Assembly: GCA_023078555.1 (NCBI GenBank)
Contig: CM041196.1
Coordinates: 9,938,985-10,002,984 of the forward strand
Length of the DNA stretch: 64,000 nucleotides
Direction: 5' to 3'
Origin: Ulva prolifera
Taxonomy: Eukaryota; Chlorophyta; Ulvophyceae; Ulvales; Ulvaceae
The notes under the pieces: model-generated
Told to the model about the DNA's origin: nothing
The model's database searches: none
Seen by the model: the letters and a program-made list of their open reading frames with translations, nothing else
In this document: piece after piece, positions 23,056 to 32,270 of the stretch
Layout of the letters: every line of letters begins with the position of its first letter
How positions within the stretch are numbered: position 1 is the stretch's first letter
Translations under genes and position numbers: made by a program

Positions 23056-23343
23056 CTACTGCTCGTGTTCACTCCTCCCCTCCCTCTCCAACCTCCCATG
23101 AATTGCCCGCAACCCCTCCCGGCCCACCGCGAGTTTGGGCTCCCGATCATTTGCTCTTCGCATAATGGCCCGTTGAGTGAGATACAACACTGACCCGATT
23201 GTCGTGTTCACTTGACCACGGTCCCACAGCGTGGCGCGAGCCCACTTGAACGCCGCCAACTTCGCACAAACCGTGGCCTTCTTGAGGTGCAGCACCTCTG
23301 ATGCATGCAAAATCCAGTGTGCGGCTGATAGTTCTGATTTCAT
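23056..23343 (-). pseudogene. tyrosine recombinase fragment, N-terminal core-binding region (tentative)
   Basis: Minus-strand open segment with KKATVCAKLAAFKWAR and NDREPKLAVGREGLRAIH. This resembles the SAM-like domain that precedes the catalytic part of tyrosine recombinases in DIRS/Ngaro elements. It lies downstream of the RT and RNase H remnants on the same strand, as expected for such an element. The catalytic R-H-R-Y part is absent; the sequence meets the LTR fragment at 22985. Confidence 0.4.
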
Positions 23344-23694
23344 TGGCAGCCCTTATCGGACACAGAATTTCTGATATTGCTGAATTTGCTGAGTGTATGC
23401 TTTCAGCGTGTTTGAACTGTATGCCAGCCCCGTGAGCACGTCCCGGAGATCCCCTCCCTGCACACCATCCCCAGATGGAACCAAAAAGCAACAGAATGAC
23501 GTCCCCCTCGGTCATGCGTGTGTGTGTGTACGCAATTGAGTAATGGCAACCCGCCAGATTGTATAAGTCTGAGTGTGTGCCCCTTCCGCAGTTCCGGCGT
23601 GTATGTTCCCGTGATCGACCATCCTGCCAGCACGTGGCCTGAGGGACGGTGTGCATATACTGATACCACTGGTCGATGCCTAGACAATTTCCTA

Positions 23695-24100
23695 TTACAT
23701 GTTGAACGCGACCGCCACCATATCGACCCTCGTTGAGGAAACATCGAAATTATCCCCAAAAGGGGGCTCCCGTCCGGAAGTTACGGGAACAACCACATCC
23801 GACAACACACCTAGGTGCATCAGCTCACGGGACTTGGTCAAAGGGATCCATGGCTGCGTTGGCCACCACGGCAAGACAATAACCATACATGACAATACAT
23901 GCGCCATTAATCGATACACCAGCAAGCCCAACGGAAAGGCATACAGGCGGCCTATATGGACAAACGACAACACATCAAAATGCAATGCCGTGTTCATGAA
24001 CGGCGACACAACTGGTAGTTCCTCTCCTGATGTGGGGTAACTTTGTACTGAACCCGGTGATGCACAACAATCCACATCAAATGGCCCTTTCCACGCCCAC
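23695..24100 (-). pseudogene. DIRS-type post-RNase H domain
   Basis: The segment carries RLYAFPLGLLVYRLM and LPWWPTQPWIPL (about 23871-23848). These match the YAFPP...WPxQPW block that follows RNase H in many DIRS and Ngaro elements. It is in a frame that overlaps the RNase H segment upstream, so at least one frameshift lies between them. Confidence 0.55.
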
Positions 24101-24133
24101 ACAGCACGGAATGCTGTCACACACAACATACAA

Positions 24134-24661
24134 TCATGCTGGTTCGCGGCGTGGGCAAATCCCTCGCCGCCTGGGAACACAATGCCGTCGGATGCTAGAA
24201 CCTGGCAGCTGATCTCTATCCCAAACCTTAGCGCGGTACTCCACAACCCAATACAATGCATGCAGCGTAGTGTCATGCACGGAATCCTTGGCTGCGGCGA
24301 CCGCCGCGCCAACGACGTCAGTACAGAAATGCACACGCTTGTGCCGCCACTCGCGTTGGGCACAAATGGCCACCATCTCGGCCAACGCGCGTACTTGCGG
24401 TGAGCCCTCGGCTCTCCTATCCCACGCTCCGCTGACAATCTCAGCCACGCAGATCCGGCGTGCAGATCTCTCACCCGCCAGGTGCCCCAACACAGCCCCT
24501 GCCTGCCCCAAGCCCTCGCCCAGCAGCCCTACCACAGCAACGTGCTTCCCAAACCGTGCTGAACGTACCCGGAAAATGCTCTGCAGCCAAAACCGCAGTC
24601 TTGCGATTGCGAGCTCACCTGCTGCATCTGCGCATGAATAATCCCGCCACAGAAACGCCAC
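24134..24661 (-). pseudogene. RNase H segment of DIRS-like element
   Basis: Minus-strand open segment. It contains an EMVAICAQREW stretch and VHFCTDVVGAAVAA, consistent with the helix and the third acidic residue of a reduced RNase H as found after RT in DIRS/Ngaro elements. It follows the RT remnant and precedes the WPTQPW block. Confidence 0.5.
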
Positions 24662-24719
24662 TCACGCCACTGCCTCAATCTGCACGGTCGCACCCTGCTT
24701 CAGCGGCAATGATGTAACC

Positions 24720-25560
24720 CCCCGCATGAGCCCACGAGCAAAAACTACCTCCCCGGGCACGCCGGTCGGAACGCTACCAGCGTGCCCACTACCCGTGCGA
24801 GAGCCCTGCCTTCCACCCGTCGGTGTGTCCGTAGAAGTTCCGATGTCATCATCTTGAAGCTCATCACCTTTTGCTCCGGCACGTACGACCTACAATGCCG
24901 GAGGTCCATCTCAAGTCCCAGGTACCCGGTGCAGCTGTCCCGGCTAAAGAAGACTCTTCTTCTGCGACACCCTAAGCCCCAACCTGTGTAGAAGCACCAG
25001 AGCTCTCATCCACACTGCGAACACCGCGAAGAAGATCAAGTCGTCGATGTAGAAGCTCACCTTGTACCCCCTTGACCTAAATATAGCAACTACCCTCTTC
25101 ACCGCGAATGAGAAATCGCGGGGCACGGAGGCTTGGCCAAAAGGCATGACTTTGTACCTGTACACCTTCTGCCCCACCCGGAATACGCAGAAGTCCTTCA
25201 TTGTATCCGCCAGCGCAAACTGAAGATACCCCTTCTCCAGATCCGCTAAACGCCCAATCCCCCGGCGCCGCCATCGCTGCTATCTCCGCCCACGCCTCCA
25301 TCTTGAATTTCTTTCCTTGAAGCCCTTGTTGATGGACTTGCCGAACCAGGAAAACCGGCTCATCCCCCCGTTCTTGTACGCAATGACCACATTGCACACT
25401 ATGGTCCCCGGCCGCAGATCTTCCATCGCGACCTCTTCAAACGCCCCCACCGGCAGCTGCGTGTCCTTGACGTGTGTCTCAGCCCATCGTAACTCCTCCT
25501 TCTTCAGCTTCAGCTTGCGTGGCTGCGCATCCCCCAGAAGCGCGAGATCCACTCATACTA
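24720..25560 (-). pseudogene. reverse transcriptase of DIRS/Ngaro-like element, broken
   Basis: RT motifs occur in order across several minus frames. SRFSWFGKSINKGFKE (start of palm) is followed by MKDFCVFRVGQKVYRYK, MPFGQASVPRDF and SFYIDDLIFF, with the catalytic YxDD intact. Next come LGLRVSQKKSLL and, in another frame, GYLGLEMDL with YVPEQK near 24890. The thumb-like tail continues to about 24720. The mix of VMPFGQA and the following LGLEMD/PEQK pattern is typical of tyrosine-recombinase retroelements rather than Ty3 elements. Frameshifts near 25290 and 25200 inactivate it. Confidence 0.7.
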
Positions 25561-25574
25561 GGATCCCTGCTGTG

Positions 25575-25806
25575 ACCATCGTCTAAGCCGCGCTGGCAGA
25601 TGCACATCCTCTTCTGCGAAAGCCTCGTCCCACTCGCCCTCTCTCCCTAGGAGGTTGCCAGCTCTGAACCCACCTTGTAACCGCGGGTATGCATCCCAGA
25701 ACACAACGTCCAGCCCGATAGCCAATGCACACACCCCCCCGCTGGCGGATCATCTTTGGGAAACGTCCTCACCGCGCGCATCACATCGTAGCGCTCCTTA
25801 ATCACA

Positions 25807-25837
<31 letters not shown>

Positions 25838-25897
25838 GGACCTGACCCGCCTGCCCCATTGCTCGACACCCTCGTCGCCACAACACCCTGCCCACTA
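25575..25897 (-). pseudogene. C-terminal gag part of the DIRS-like element, with polyglycine tract
   Basis: On the minus strand a frame reads MGQAGQVR, then polyglycine from the G homopolymer at 25837-25810, then KERYDVMRAVRTFPKDDPP. It lies directly upstream of the RT remnant. Reading across the gypsy insertion and dropping one GAGA duplication joins it to an open frame at 35157-35300, so both parts probably belonged to one gag gene. Confidence 0.5.
25810..25837. repeat. poly-C homopolymer, 28 bases
   Basis: Uninterrupted C on the plus strand, G on the sense strand of the gag-like frame. It would encode polyglycine or shift the frame if its length changed. Homopolymer length may be an assembly artefact. 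Confidence 0.85.
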
Positions 25898-25901
25898 GAG
25901 A
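25898..25901. repeat. target-site duplication GAGA, left
   Basis: GAGA immediately precedes the TGTCG start of the left LTR at 25902 and recurs at 35153-35156 right after the ...CATGACA end of the right LTR. Confidence 0.6.
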
Positions 25902-26124
25902 TGTCGTGGCCTAGCTATGTAACTGAGCCATGCTCGTTGCTAGCATTGCTCGAGCCAGCGCAGCTGCGCGCAAGTGCACTCACGCTGCGTGCATCCGTCT
26001 GCACATGCATGCATGCGCGACTGCGCGCTCAGCCGTGCCATCAGCTCTGATGCACGCTTGTCTCTACACTGCTTGATGTAGTTGCAGTGCTCATAAGCCT
26101 TCTCATCCTTGAGGAAGCTCGGCT
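25902..26124 (+). repeat. left LTR portion of the gypsy element
   Basis: About 223 bases nearly identical to 34496-34717, starting TGTCGTGGCCTAGC and ending at GAAGCTCGGC. Similarity to the right LTR stops abruptly at 26124. The rest of the LTR seems deleted or replaced, or the two LTRs come from different subfamilies. Confidence 0.7.
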
Positions 26125-27202
26125 TTTTGGTGGCTGGAACTTGAAAGTGCGTGTGCGATCGCTGTTTGTGTGACCGGAGGTCGATTCCTTCTGAATTTTT
26201 GAGCAGTCTTTGAGCAGGTTTGGTGGAGCTACAAGAGAAACATGCCAGGACCTTTCAAACAATCAGATGCTGCTCGTCCAGGTATGCGTTGCTGAGTAGC
26301 GAGCGAGAGTCGATCGAGCCGCACACCCGACCTTCTTGTGCACGCACCCGCGTCCGCTAGCATCGCCGCGCCGTGAGCCGCTGCACGCACTGCATAGATC
26401 TGTCGATTTAGCAGCTGCACTGCGTATTCACTTGTTCCTAGAGTCCTCGAGTGCAGTGTGTACGGCTGGCCCGGGCGCTCGACGTGCTCTCATCGAGCCC
26501 CGTGAGCCTCACCTGCCTCGATTTGTCATGAATCATACAAACGCATTGACACTGCAAACATCTGTGATTGTTGCAGCTATTGTTGTGCATCATTGTGCTT
26601 GCCGCACTGCTCTGCATTGCCTGCACGCTCACTCGCACCGTAATCTAGGTGTCATCGCATAGGGGTCATCATTGAACCCTATTACTGGTGATAGCAGCGT
26701 CACGGTGGCACCCTGACATCGGCATCTGTGCACACGAGCATCAAGGTGTCATACTACACTTGCATCACAACACGCACAAACTAACCTTGCATTGTGCCTC
26801 GCGTCGAGCTGTGCTCCGTGCCGCGTTGAGTTGTGCTCCGTGTTTCTATTATAGCGTCTGTGCTAGCGAGCTCCAGCCACCGGCTGTTGAGCGTTTGTAG
26901 CTACACAGTTAACTCGCGGCCTCGCCGTAGCTACTGATTACCGCGTGCGTTGGCCCCTTGTGCCGCGCCCCGCGCTGACCTAGCCGTGTGCTGTGCAGCG
27001 CGCGAGAATCTCGCGGAGAACGCGCTGAGCCGTCTGCTTCAGCAGCACCCGGAACAAGCACAACGTTTCCTTCCGTGTGCAACGCGCGAGAATAGTCTAT
27101 AAGGACCACCCTCTGAAACCAACTAGTGGTGAAGGGTCAGGCGAGTCGGCCTGCTAGTCCTGAGTGTAACATCACTTACTCCGGACACGGCTATTAATTG
27201 TC
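26125..27202 (+). other. 5' leader of the gypsy element
   Basis: Over 1 kb without a convincing gene. A TGGTGATAGCAGC stretch near 26686 resembles a tRNA primer-binding site, but it is far from the recognisable LTR part and cannot be confirmed. Short open frames show no motif. Confidence 0.35.
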
Positions 27203-27970
27203 ATGGCTACCCTACAACAGATGTCACAGCAAGAGCTCTTGCGTGCGATTGCACAGGACTCACAAGCTGCACGCGCTGAGGTGACGCAGTCCATTCAGAA
27301 TCTGTTGGCGCAGGCCACCACGCATACTGGCATTATTTCTCGTGTGAGTGAGCAGCAAGCCAGCATCAGGACTGCCCTTCAGCAGAGGGAGGATAGGCAC
27401 CGTGACTTGCACAATGAATTGCTCGAGGAGATTCGTGCTCTCCGAAACGACATCACTACTCTTTCACGAGCTGCGGCGGCAGAAACGACCGCTCAAGCAG
27501 AGTCCCGGTCTGTACTGGGAGCGGTGTCCGCGCGAGTTCAGGCACTGGCCAATGTCAGCACTGGTTCGTCCTCATCGACGCCCGCACCATATGCCTCCGG
27601 CACCAGCCTGCCCCCTTTGGTCACAGACATTGATCTGCTTGACTTCACTAGTGGGTTGCCACATGAATCGTCCGGCTTGCCGGCGCACCACGTTCCGGTG
27701 TCGGCGGTGATGCCGCCGCGTGTGCCTTCGCAGGCCTCATGTGCGTCTCCGGCGCTTGCCGCGGCATCAAAGCCTCTGGCACCAGGTGCAGCTGCGATCG
27801 TCCACGCGGAAGAAACAAGCACACGGGCAGAGGCTAAAGCTTCGTTGCTTGCTGCTGGTATCACCTCGGACGCCGCTGTTACGGAACTCATGACCATGCT
27901 CGATTCCGCGGACGATGAGAAAAATCCTACCAAACGCCTGGCTTTGGCTGAGTTTTGGGGAAAACTATAG
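27203..27970 (+). CDS. Gag N-terminal part of gypsy element, coiled coil
   Basis: 255 codons from ATG 27203 to TAG 27968-27970. Residues 1-110 are rich in Gln, Ala, Glu and Leu with heptad-like spacing, consistent with a coiled coil; residues 110-200 are Ala/Pro/Ser-rich linker. The frame ends with the sense codons TGG GGA AAA CTA before the stop. The capsid-like part continues in the -1 frame from the same place, so this product is probably either a short Gag or the start of a frameshift fusion. Confidence 0.65.
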   Translation: MATLQQMSQQELLRAIAQDSQAARAEVTQSIQNLLAQATTHTGIISRVSEQQASIRTALQQREDRHRDLHNELLEEIRALRNDITTLSRAAAAETTAQAESRSVLGAVSARVQALANVSTGSSSSTPAPYASGTSLPPLVTDIDLLDFTSGLPHESSGLPAHHVPVSAVMPPRVPSQASCASPALAAASKPLAPGAAAIVHAEETSTRAEAKASLLAAGITSDAAVTELMTMLDSADDEKNPTKRLALAEFWGKL

Positions 27971-30495
27971 TGGACAAGTCGTTGCAATTTGTGCACGGCG
28001 TCACGGACGTTGGTGACTGGCTGGCACGCGCCCACGAGACTTCTGTGAAGTTTCGCGCATTTGCTGCACGATTGCCGGGGGTGATTTCGGACAGGTGGAT
28101 ACATGACCGCTTGTTGGCCATGTTCCCTGTGGAATTCCACGTGCGCTTGAGCGCGTCCAGCGATGCGAATCGCACTCCGGACAACTTGCTGCGTTTAGTG
28201 CGGTCAAACTTCCAAGACAAACATTCGGAGTTGGCGGCAAGCCTCACTGTGCTTCCGGTCCGGCACATGCAACAGCCGGACAAGCTGTTCACGCGTCACA
28301 TAGACGATAATGTGCGTGTGTATAGATTGCACAACGTGCGCGCCAAACTTACCCCGGCGCTGTACATAACGTTATTTGGGGGTACACATCGCACCGATAC
28401 GCTCGGTCGCGTTTTCCATACTGTGGCTCGCAAACACTTGCTTGAGCAGGGCATCACAGAGACATCCGATGAGTACAATTTGGGAGATCTAGAGCCCATT
28501 CGCGCGTTGTGCCATATGCTTGATCGTGAGCAAGCCGAACACTCAGCACAGCCCCGGCGTGCTCCTTCGGTAGCTGCGTCTGCGGCTGTCGCCGCGAGTG
28601 GTGCAGCTCCGACAGAACGGGGCACTCCCACCGGGCGCGGCAGAGGTCGCGGCCGTGGCCGTGGCAGTGGTCGTGGTGATCGCGACCCTGGCCCGCGTTG
28701 GGACCGGCCAAACGCGAACCAACCGGTCCAGCAAGATTTCTCTCCTGACATGCTTATGGCATCTGACCGACAGATGTCAGTCAAGACCAATGCTCTGAGC
28801 GCGCACATGTCCACTGCATTCGTGGCAGCGGTGAATTCGCATGCCCTCCAGCAAGGCCGCTCCCCAGCCGTTGGGCCCACCGTGTGGCCGCTTAACGACC
28901 ATTGGGAGATGTTGGCAGCGAGCGTGGAGCCGGCAGCAAAGCCAGGCCATGCTTCGGTTGCTGCTGCCACACGCTCCCGCAGCACAGTTGAGTTCAGTCC
29001 TACTGCCCGCGAACGCTCATATGATCCTGAGGAGCAACCTCGTACCATATCAGCGCAGCCTCTAGTGGAAGTGCCGTTGAAGAGTCTGGACGCCACGGCT
29101 CCCGCGCCTGTCCAGGACGCGCCTTCGGCACTCCTGTTGCGAATAAGGTGGAGTCCGCTGCCCCTTCTGGCACGGATGACCGCGCAGCTACGGCGGGGGG
29201 GGCGCAAAGGCAGACGTAACAAGCGCACAAAGACGCCCTCCCCTGCTAGCGCCAGCAGCTCGCACGGCGGCACTACTGATGCTCTTGCTCAGAATTCTCA
29301 GGATGGGGTCACTGCCCCTCCCGTGGGTGCCAAAGAAGTGCACCCAGCCCGCCTAGCGCGGAAGCCGTCGGCACGCCGGCCCAATTTGCAGGCGGACCGC
29401 GGGGATGTGTGTGATGAGCAGGACTCCGACACAGTCGCCGCGCGCCGAGCACACCAAGATGAGTTCCGTCGCGAAATGGCAGATCGTAAAGTGCCCACGC
29501 GTGTGTACCGAGCAATTCTGCAGTCTACGGTCACCCTTTCTCTGGCAGAGCTGGCGGCGCTCGCTGTGCATGACAGACTTGTGACGCTCCTTGTGAAACT
29601 TGCCGAGACGCTGCGTGAAGCGGACGATGCTCATGTGCTCGACGGCCCACGCAAACGCGTTGATGCGGTCCTGGCTGCCGCACTCCGTCGAGTCGTGACT
29701 GCCCATGCCGGCGCCACTCCGGACACGATGAAAGTATTGGCTACTGCCATTTCCACGTGCGCAGACCCTGGCGGTGTCAGCGCTCGGTGGTCCAAGATAC
29801 TCTGTTCCAGCGCAGAATGGACAAAAGTGCCGGGCAAGACTACCAACTTTAAAGTTCCGTTCGCTGGAATGCGGAAGTGCACGGGGTTCTTGACATCTCA
29901 GGTTCCCCGCGCCGGCGCGCCAAATCACCCTCAGGGGTTGAAAGTCGCTTTCGATGAGGGCGCAGAACTCAATACCATCACCAAATCTGCTTGGCAGAAG
30001 CACAAAGCGGATTGGGAAAAGGGTCACCCCGCGTTCAATGACAACCATGCCATTGGCAAACCTCATGGTGTTAAAATGCAGCGCCCTGTCACCCTCACGG
30101 GTTTTCATGGGGACGCGACGCGGCATGACCACATGGTTCTAATTCACTTGCGCCTTGGTCGCGCGTGCTATCCAGTGTATTGTACGCTCGTCGACGTCGC
30201 CCCGGCAGATGTTGTCCTCGGACTTGGGTTCCGCAGGAAATTCAATGCCCCCTATCCGCCGGCATACCCTTTGTCGCAGTCAATGGGAGTTACTTCCATC
30301 TGCCTGGGCGTGCCAAAAGGATATGGGCTGTATTTCCCTAAAGGGCTTCAACATCTGTTTCGGGGCCGCGACCCCACTGATGCTGGGTTCTGCCAGATTC
30401 TCCACCTCCAGACCCCCTGGATGACATGGAATGTTACCGGCAAACACCTCACGCCCACGCAACTCAGTGGAGCCGTCAACGATGCATCTCAATGA
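27955..30495 (+). CDS. Gag capsid, RGG-box nucleocapsid and protease of gypsy element
   Basis: 846 codons open in the -1 frame relative to the first gag frame; there is no ATG at its beginning, which fits entry by frameshifting. Residues 1-170 resemble a retrotransposon capsid region (RWIHDRLLAMFP). Residues near 225-240 are an arginine-glycine run (GRGRGRGRGRGSGRG), and no CCHC knuckle is present, so the RGG box may serve for RNA binding. Near residue 665 FDEGAELNTIT resembles the aspartic protease active site, with DEGA in place of DTGA/DSGA, and VVLGLGF downstream matches the second conserved protease motif. The frame stops at 30495 and RT follows in another frame. Confidence 0.65.
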   Translation: MGKTIVDKSLQFVHGVTDVGDWLARAHETSVKFRAFAARLPGVISDRWIHDRLLAMFPVEFHVRLSASSDANRTPDNLLRLVRSNFQDKHSELAASLTVLPVRHMQQPDKLFTRHIDDNVRVYRLHNVRAKLTPALYITLFGGTHRTDTLGRVFHTVARKHLLEQGITETSDEYNLGDLEPIRALCHMLDREQAEHSAQPRRAPSVAASAAVAASGAAPTERGTPTGRGRGRGRGRGSGRGDRDPGPRWDRPNANQPVQQDFSPDMLMASDRQMSVKTNALSAHMSTAFVAAVNSHALQQGRSPAVGPTVWPLNDHWEMLAASVEPAAKPGHASVAAATRSRSTVEFSPTARERSYDPEEQPRTISAQPLVEVPLKSLDATAPAPVQDAPSALLLRIRWSPLPLLARMTAQLRRGGRKGRRNKRTKTPSPASASSSHGGTTDALAQNSQDGVTAPPVGAKEVHPARLARKPSARRPNLQADRGDVCDEQDSDTVAARRAHQDEFRREMADRKVPTRVYRAILQSTVTLSLAELAALAVHDRLVTLLVKLAETLREADDAHVLDGPRKRVDAVLAAALRRVVTAHAGATPDTMKVLATAISTCADPGGVSARWSKILCSSAEWTKVPGKTTNFKVPFAGMRKCTGFLTSQVPRAGAPNHPQGLKVAFDEGAELNTITKSAWQKHKADWEKGHPAFNDNHAIGKPHGVKMQRPVTLTGFHGDATRHDHMVLIHLRLGRACYPVYCTLVDVAPADVVLGLGFRRKFNAPYPPAYPLSQSMGVTSICLGVPKGYGLYFPKGLQHLFRGRDPTDAGFCQILHLQTPWMTWNVTGKHLTPTQLSGAVNDASQ
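27958..27964 (+). promoter_or_regulatory. candidate -1 ribosomal frameshift site G GGA AAA
   Basis: The heptamer fits X XXY YYZ in the gag frame. Slipping back one base leads exactly into the long downstream frame (next codon ACT at 27964). The two frames overlap only from 27952 to 27970, bounded by a TGA in the -1 frame and the TAG in the gag frame, and the heptamer sits inside. A weak stem (GTCAC/GTGAC) lies about 30 bases downstream. Confidence 0.5.
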
Positions 30496-32270
30496 CTGAG
30501 TTGAGAGTGTCTGCACGGCGCTGGGTCCGCTCGTTTAAAGACCCGTCCCCCACAAATGCTGCATTGGCAGGTGTTTTCGATAGCATTTCGAAGGGGACAT
30601 ATAACTGTTCCGTAGACTCTCAGGGCTGTGCCCTTGTGGATATGTCCTTAGGCAGCAAAGCTTTCTGCAAGCCGCGCTTGCCCTTCATTATTACACCGGT
30701 CATCGACGGTGGTGATTTAGTGGGTGATGAGTTCGCCCACGTCAACTCGTGTTGCAGGTCGCACACGATGTGTGACATGCCTGAGGAGGGGGAGGACACT
30801 GCGACACAATCGTCGTTACGTGTGCCTGACCCTTCACACGACCAGGCGCTAGGATTTGACCCTGGCGGAATTCCGGAGGAGCACCGCATCCTGATGGAGG
30901 CTGCACCTCCCGGAAATAATTTCACGGAACTGCCGAAATCTGCAGCAGCTTCATGCGCGGAGCATTCAGGCGTGCCCCGCACATTCTGTAGGCGTACGCA
31001 GTATCACCTTAGGCAAAGGCAATTGCGCACTGAAGAGTCTATCCGCCGAGCCGCGGTCGAGAAAGCACAACTCGCCAATGCCACAGCGGAGGTAGCTCAA
31101 GTCACGAGCGACCAGCTCACAGACGAGCAGACTCAAGAGCTACAAGCTCTGATTGAAAAGCACAAGGACCAGATCTCTTGGGACCCTAATGACATTGGGT
31201 GCCTATCTGAGGATTACAAGGAGTTCTATCTCCAGATTCCCACGGAGGAAGGTGCCAAATGTAAGCAGAGGCCTTACAGGCTCTCATACAAAGAATTGAA
31301 AGCTTTCAGAACGCAAGTGTCCCTGCTCTTGCAGTAGGAAGTTATAAAGAAAGCTGACGGTCCAACCGACTTTCTCTCTCCGGTGCTATTTGTGCCGAAC
31401 CCACGTAAGCCGGACGAGCTGCGTATGTGCGTAGACTTCCGCAGATTGAATGCTGTGTCGAAGCGCGACTATCATGCCCTCCCGCATATCCGTGACCTGC
31501 TTCAATCCATGTCCGGCTGTAAATACCTCACAGCCCTGGATTTGACCTGGGGATTCTGGGCCCTTCCAGTGGTCGAACGGGATCAGCACAAAACGGCCTT
31601 TACGGGCCCCGATGGAGAAGTTTATGTCTGGACGAAGGCTCCTATGGGTCTCTCCAACTCGCCTGCTGCCTTCCAACGTCTGATGGCACATGTGCTAAGA
31701 GATATCAAAGGCGTGTCAGTCTACATAGACGACATCACAATCTTCTCCAAGACATGGCAGGAGCACCTCAGCATTCTTGCCAGGGTGTTTGAGAGACTGC
31801 GCAACTCATGTCTGAAGGTTAAATCTGCCAAATGCGTCTAGGCAGCTGCAGAGTGCAGAGTACTGGGCTCTATTGTCAGTGAGGCCGACATTGCGCCCGA
31901 TCTTGACAAAGTGGCTGCAGTTAACAAGCTGCCGGTGCCTCGAAATGTTGCGGACGTTCGCAGCTTCTTGGGTGCCACTGGATATTTCCACGAGCACATA
32001 CAAGCATATGCGGACAAGTCAGCATCTTTGAGGGCGCTGCTGAAAAAGAACGTGCAGTTCATCTGGTCTGAGGAATGCCAGCGCGCCTTTGAGCAGCTAA
32101 AAGCAGATCTCGTGTCTCCAGCGTGCTTACGCATGCCAGACCCAGAACGACCGTTCATTCTCACCACACTAGTCCAAACTAGCTGTTGGCGCGGTTTTGA
32201 GCCAGATCCAGCCAGAGGATCCTGCAGATCCGGACTCTGCAGAGAAAGAGTATGTCATAGCGTACTCTAG
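30426..32270 (+). pseudogene. reverse transcriptase of gypsy element
   Basis: One plus frame from 30426 to 32270 is interrupted only by TAG at 31335-31337 and TAG at 31839-31841. RT landmarks: RPYRLSYKELKAF, LFVPNPRKPDELRMCVDFRR, LTALDLTWGFW, APMGLSNSPAAFQRLM and SVYIDDITIFS (YxDD intact), then VADVRSFLGATGYFHEHI of the connection region. Near 32170 the frame is lost and RNase H continues in the next frame. The 5' part (30426-31100) is a linker between protease and RT with no motif. Confidence 0.75.

Noticed and set aside
26686-26699. TGGTGATAGCAGC as the primer-binding site of the gypsy element
   Set aside because: It is over 560 bases from the end of the recognisable LTR part and only loosely like known sites.
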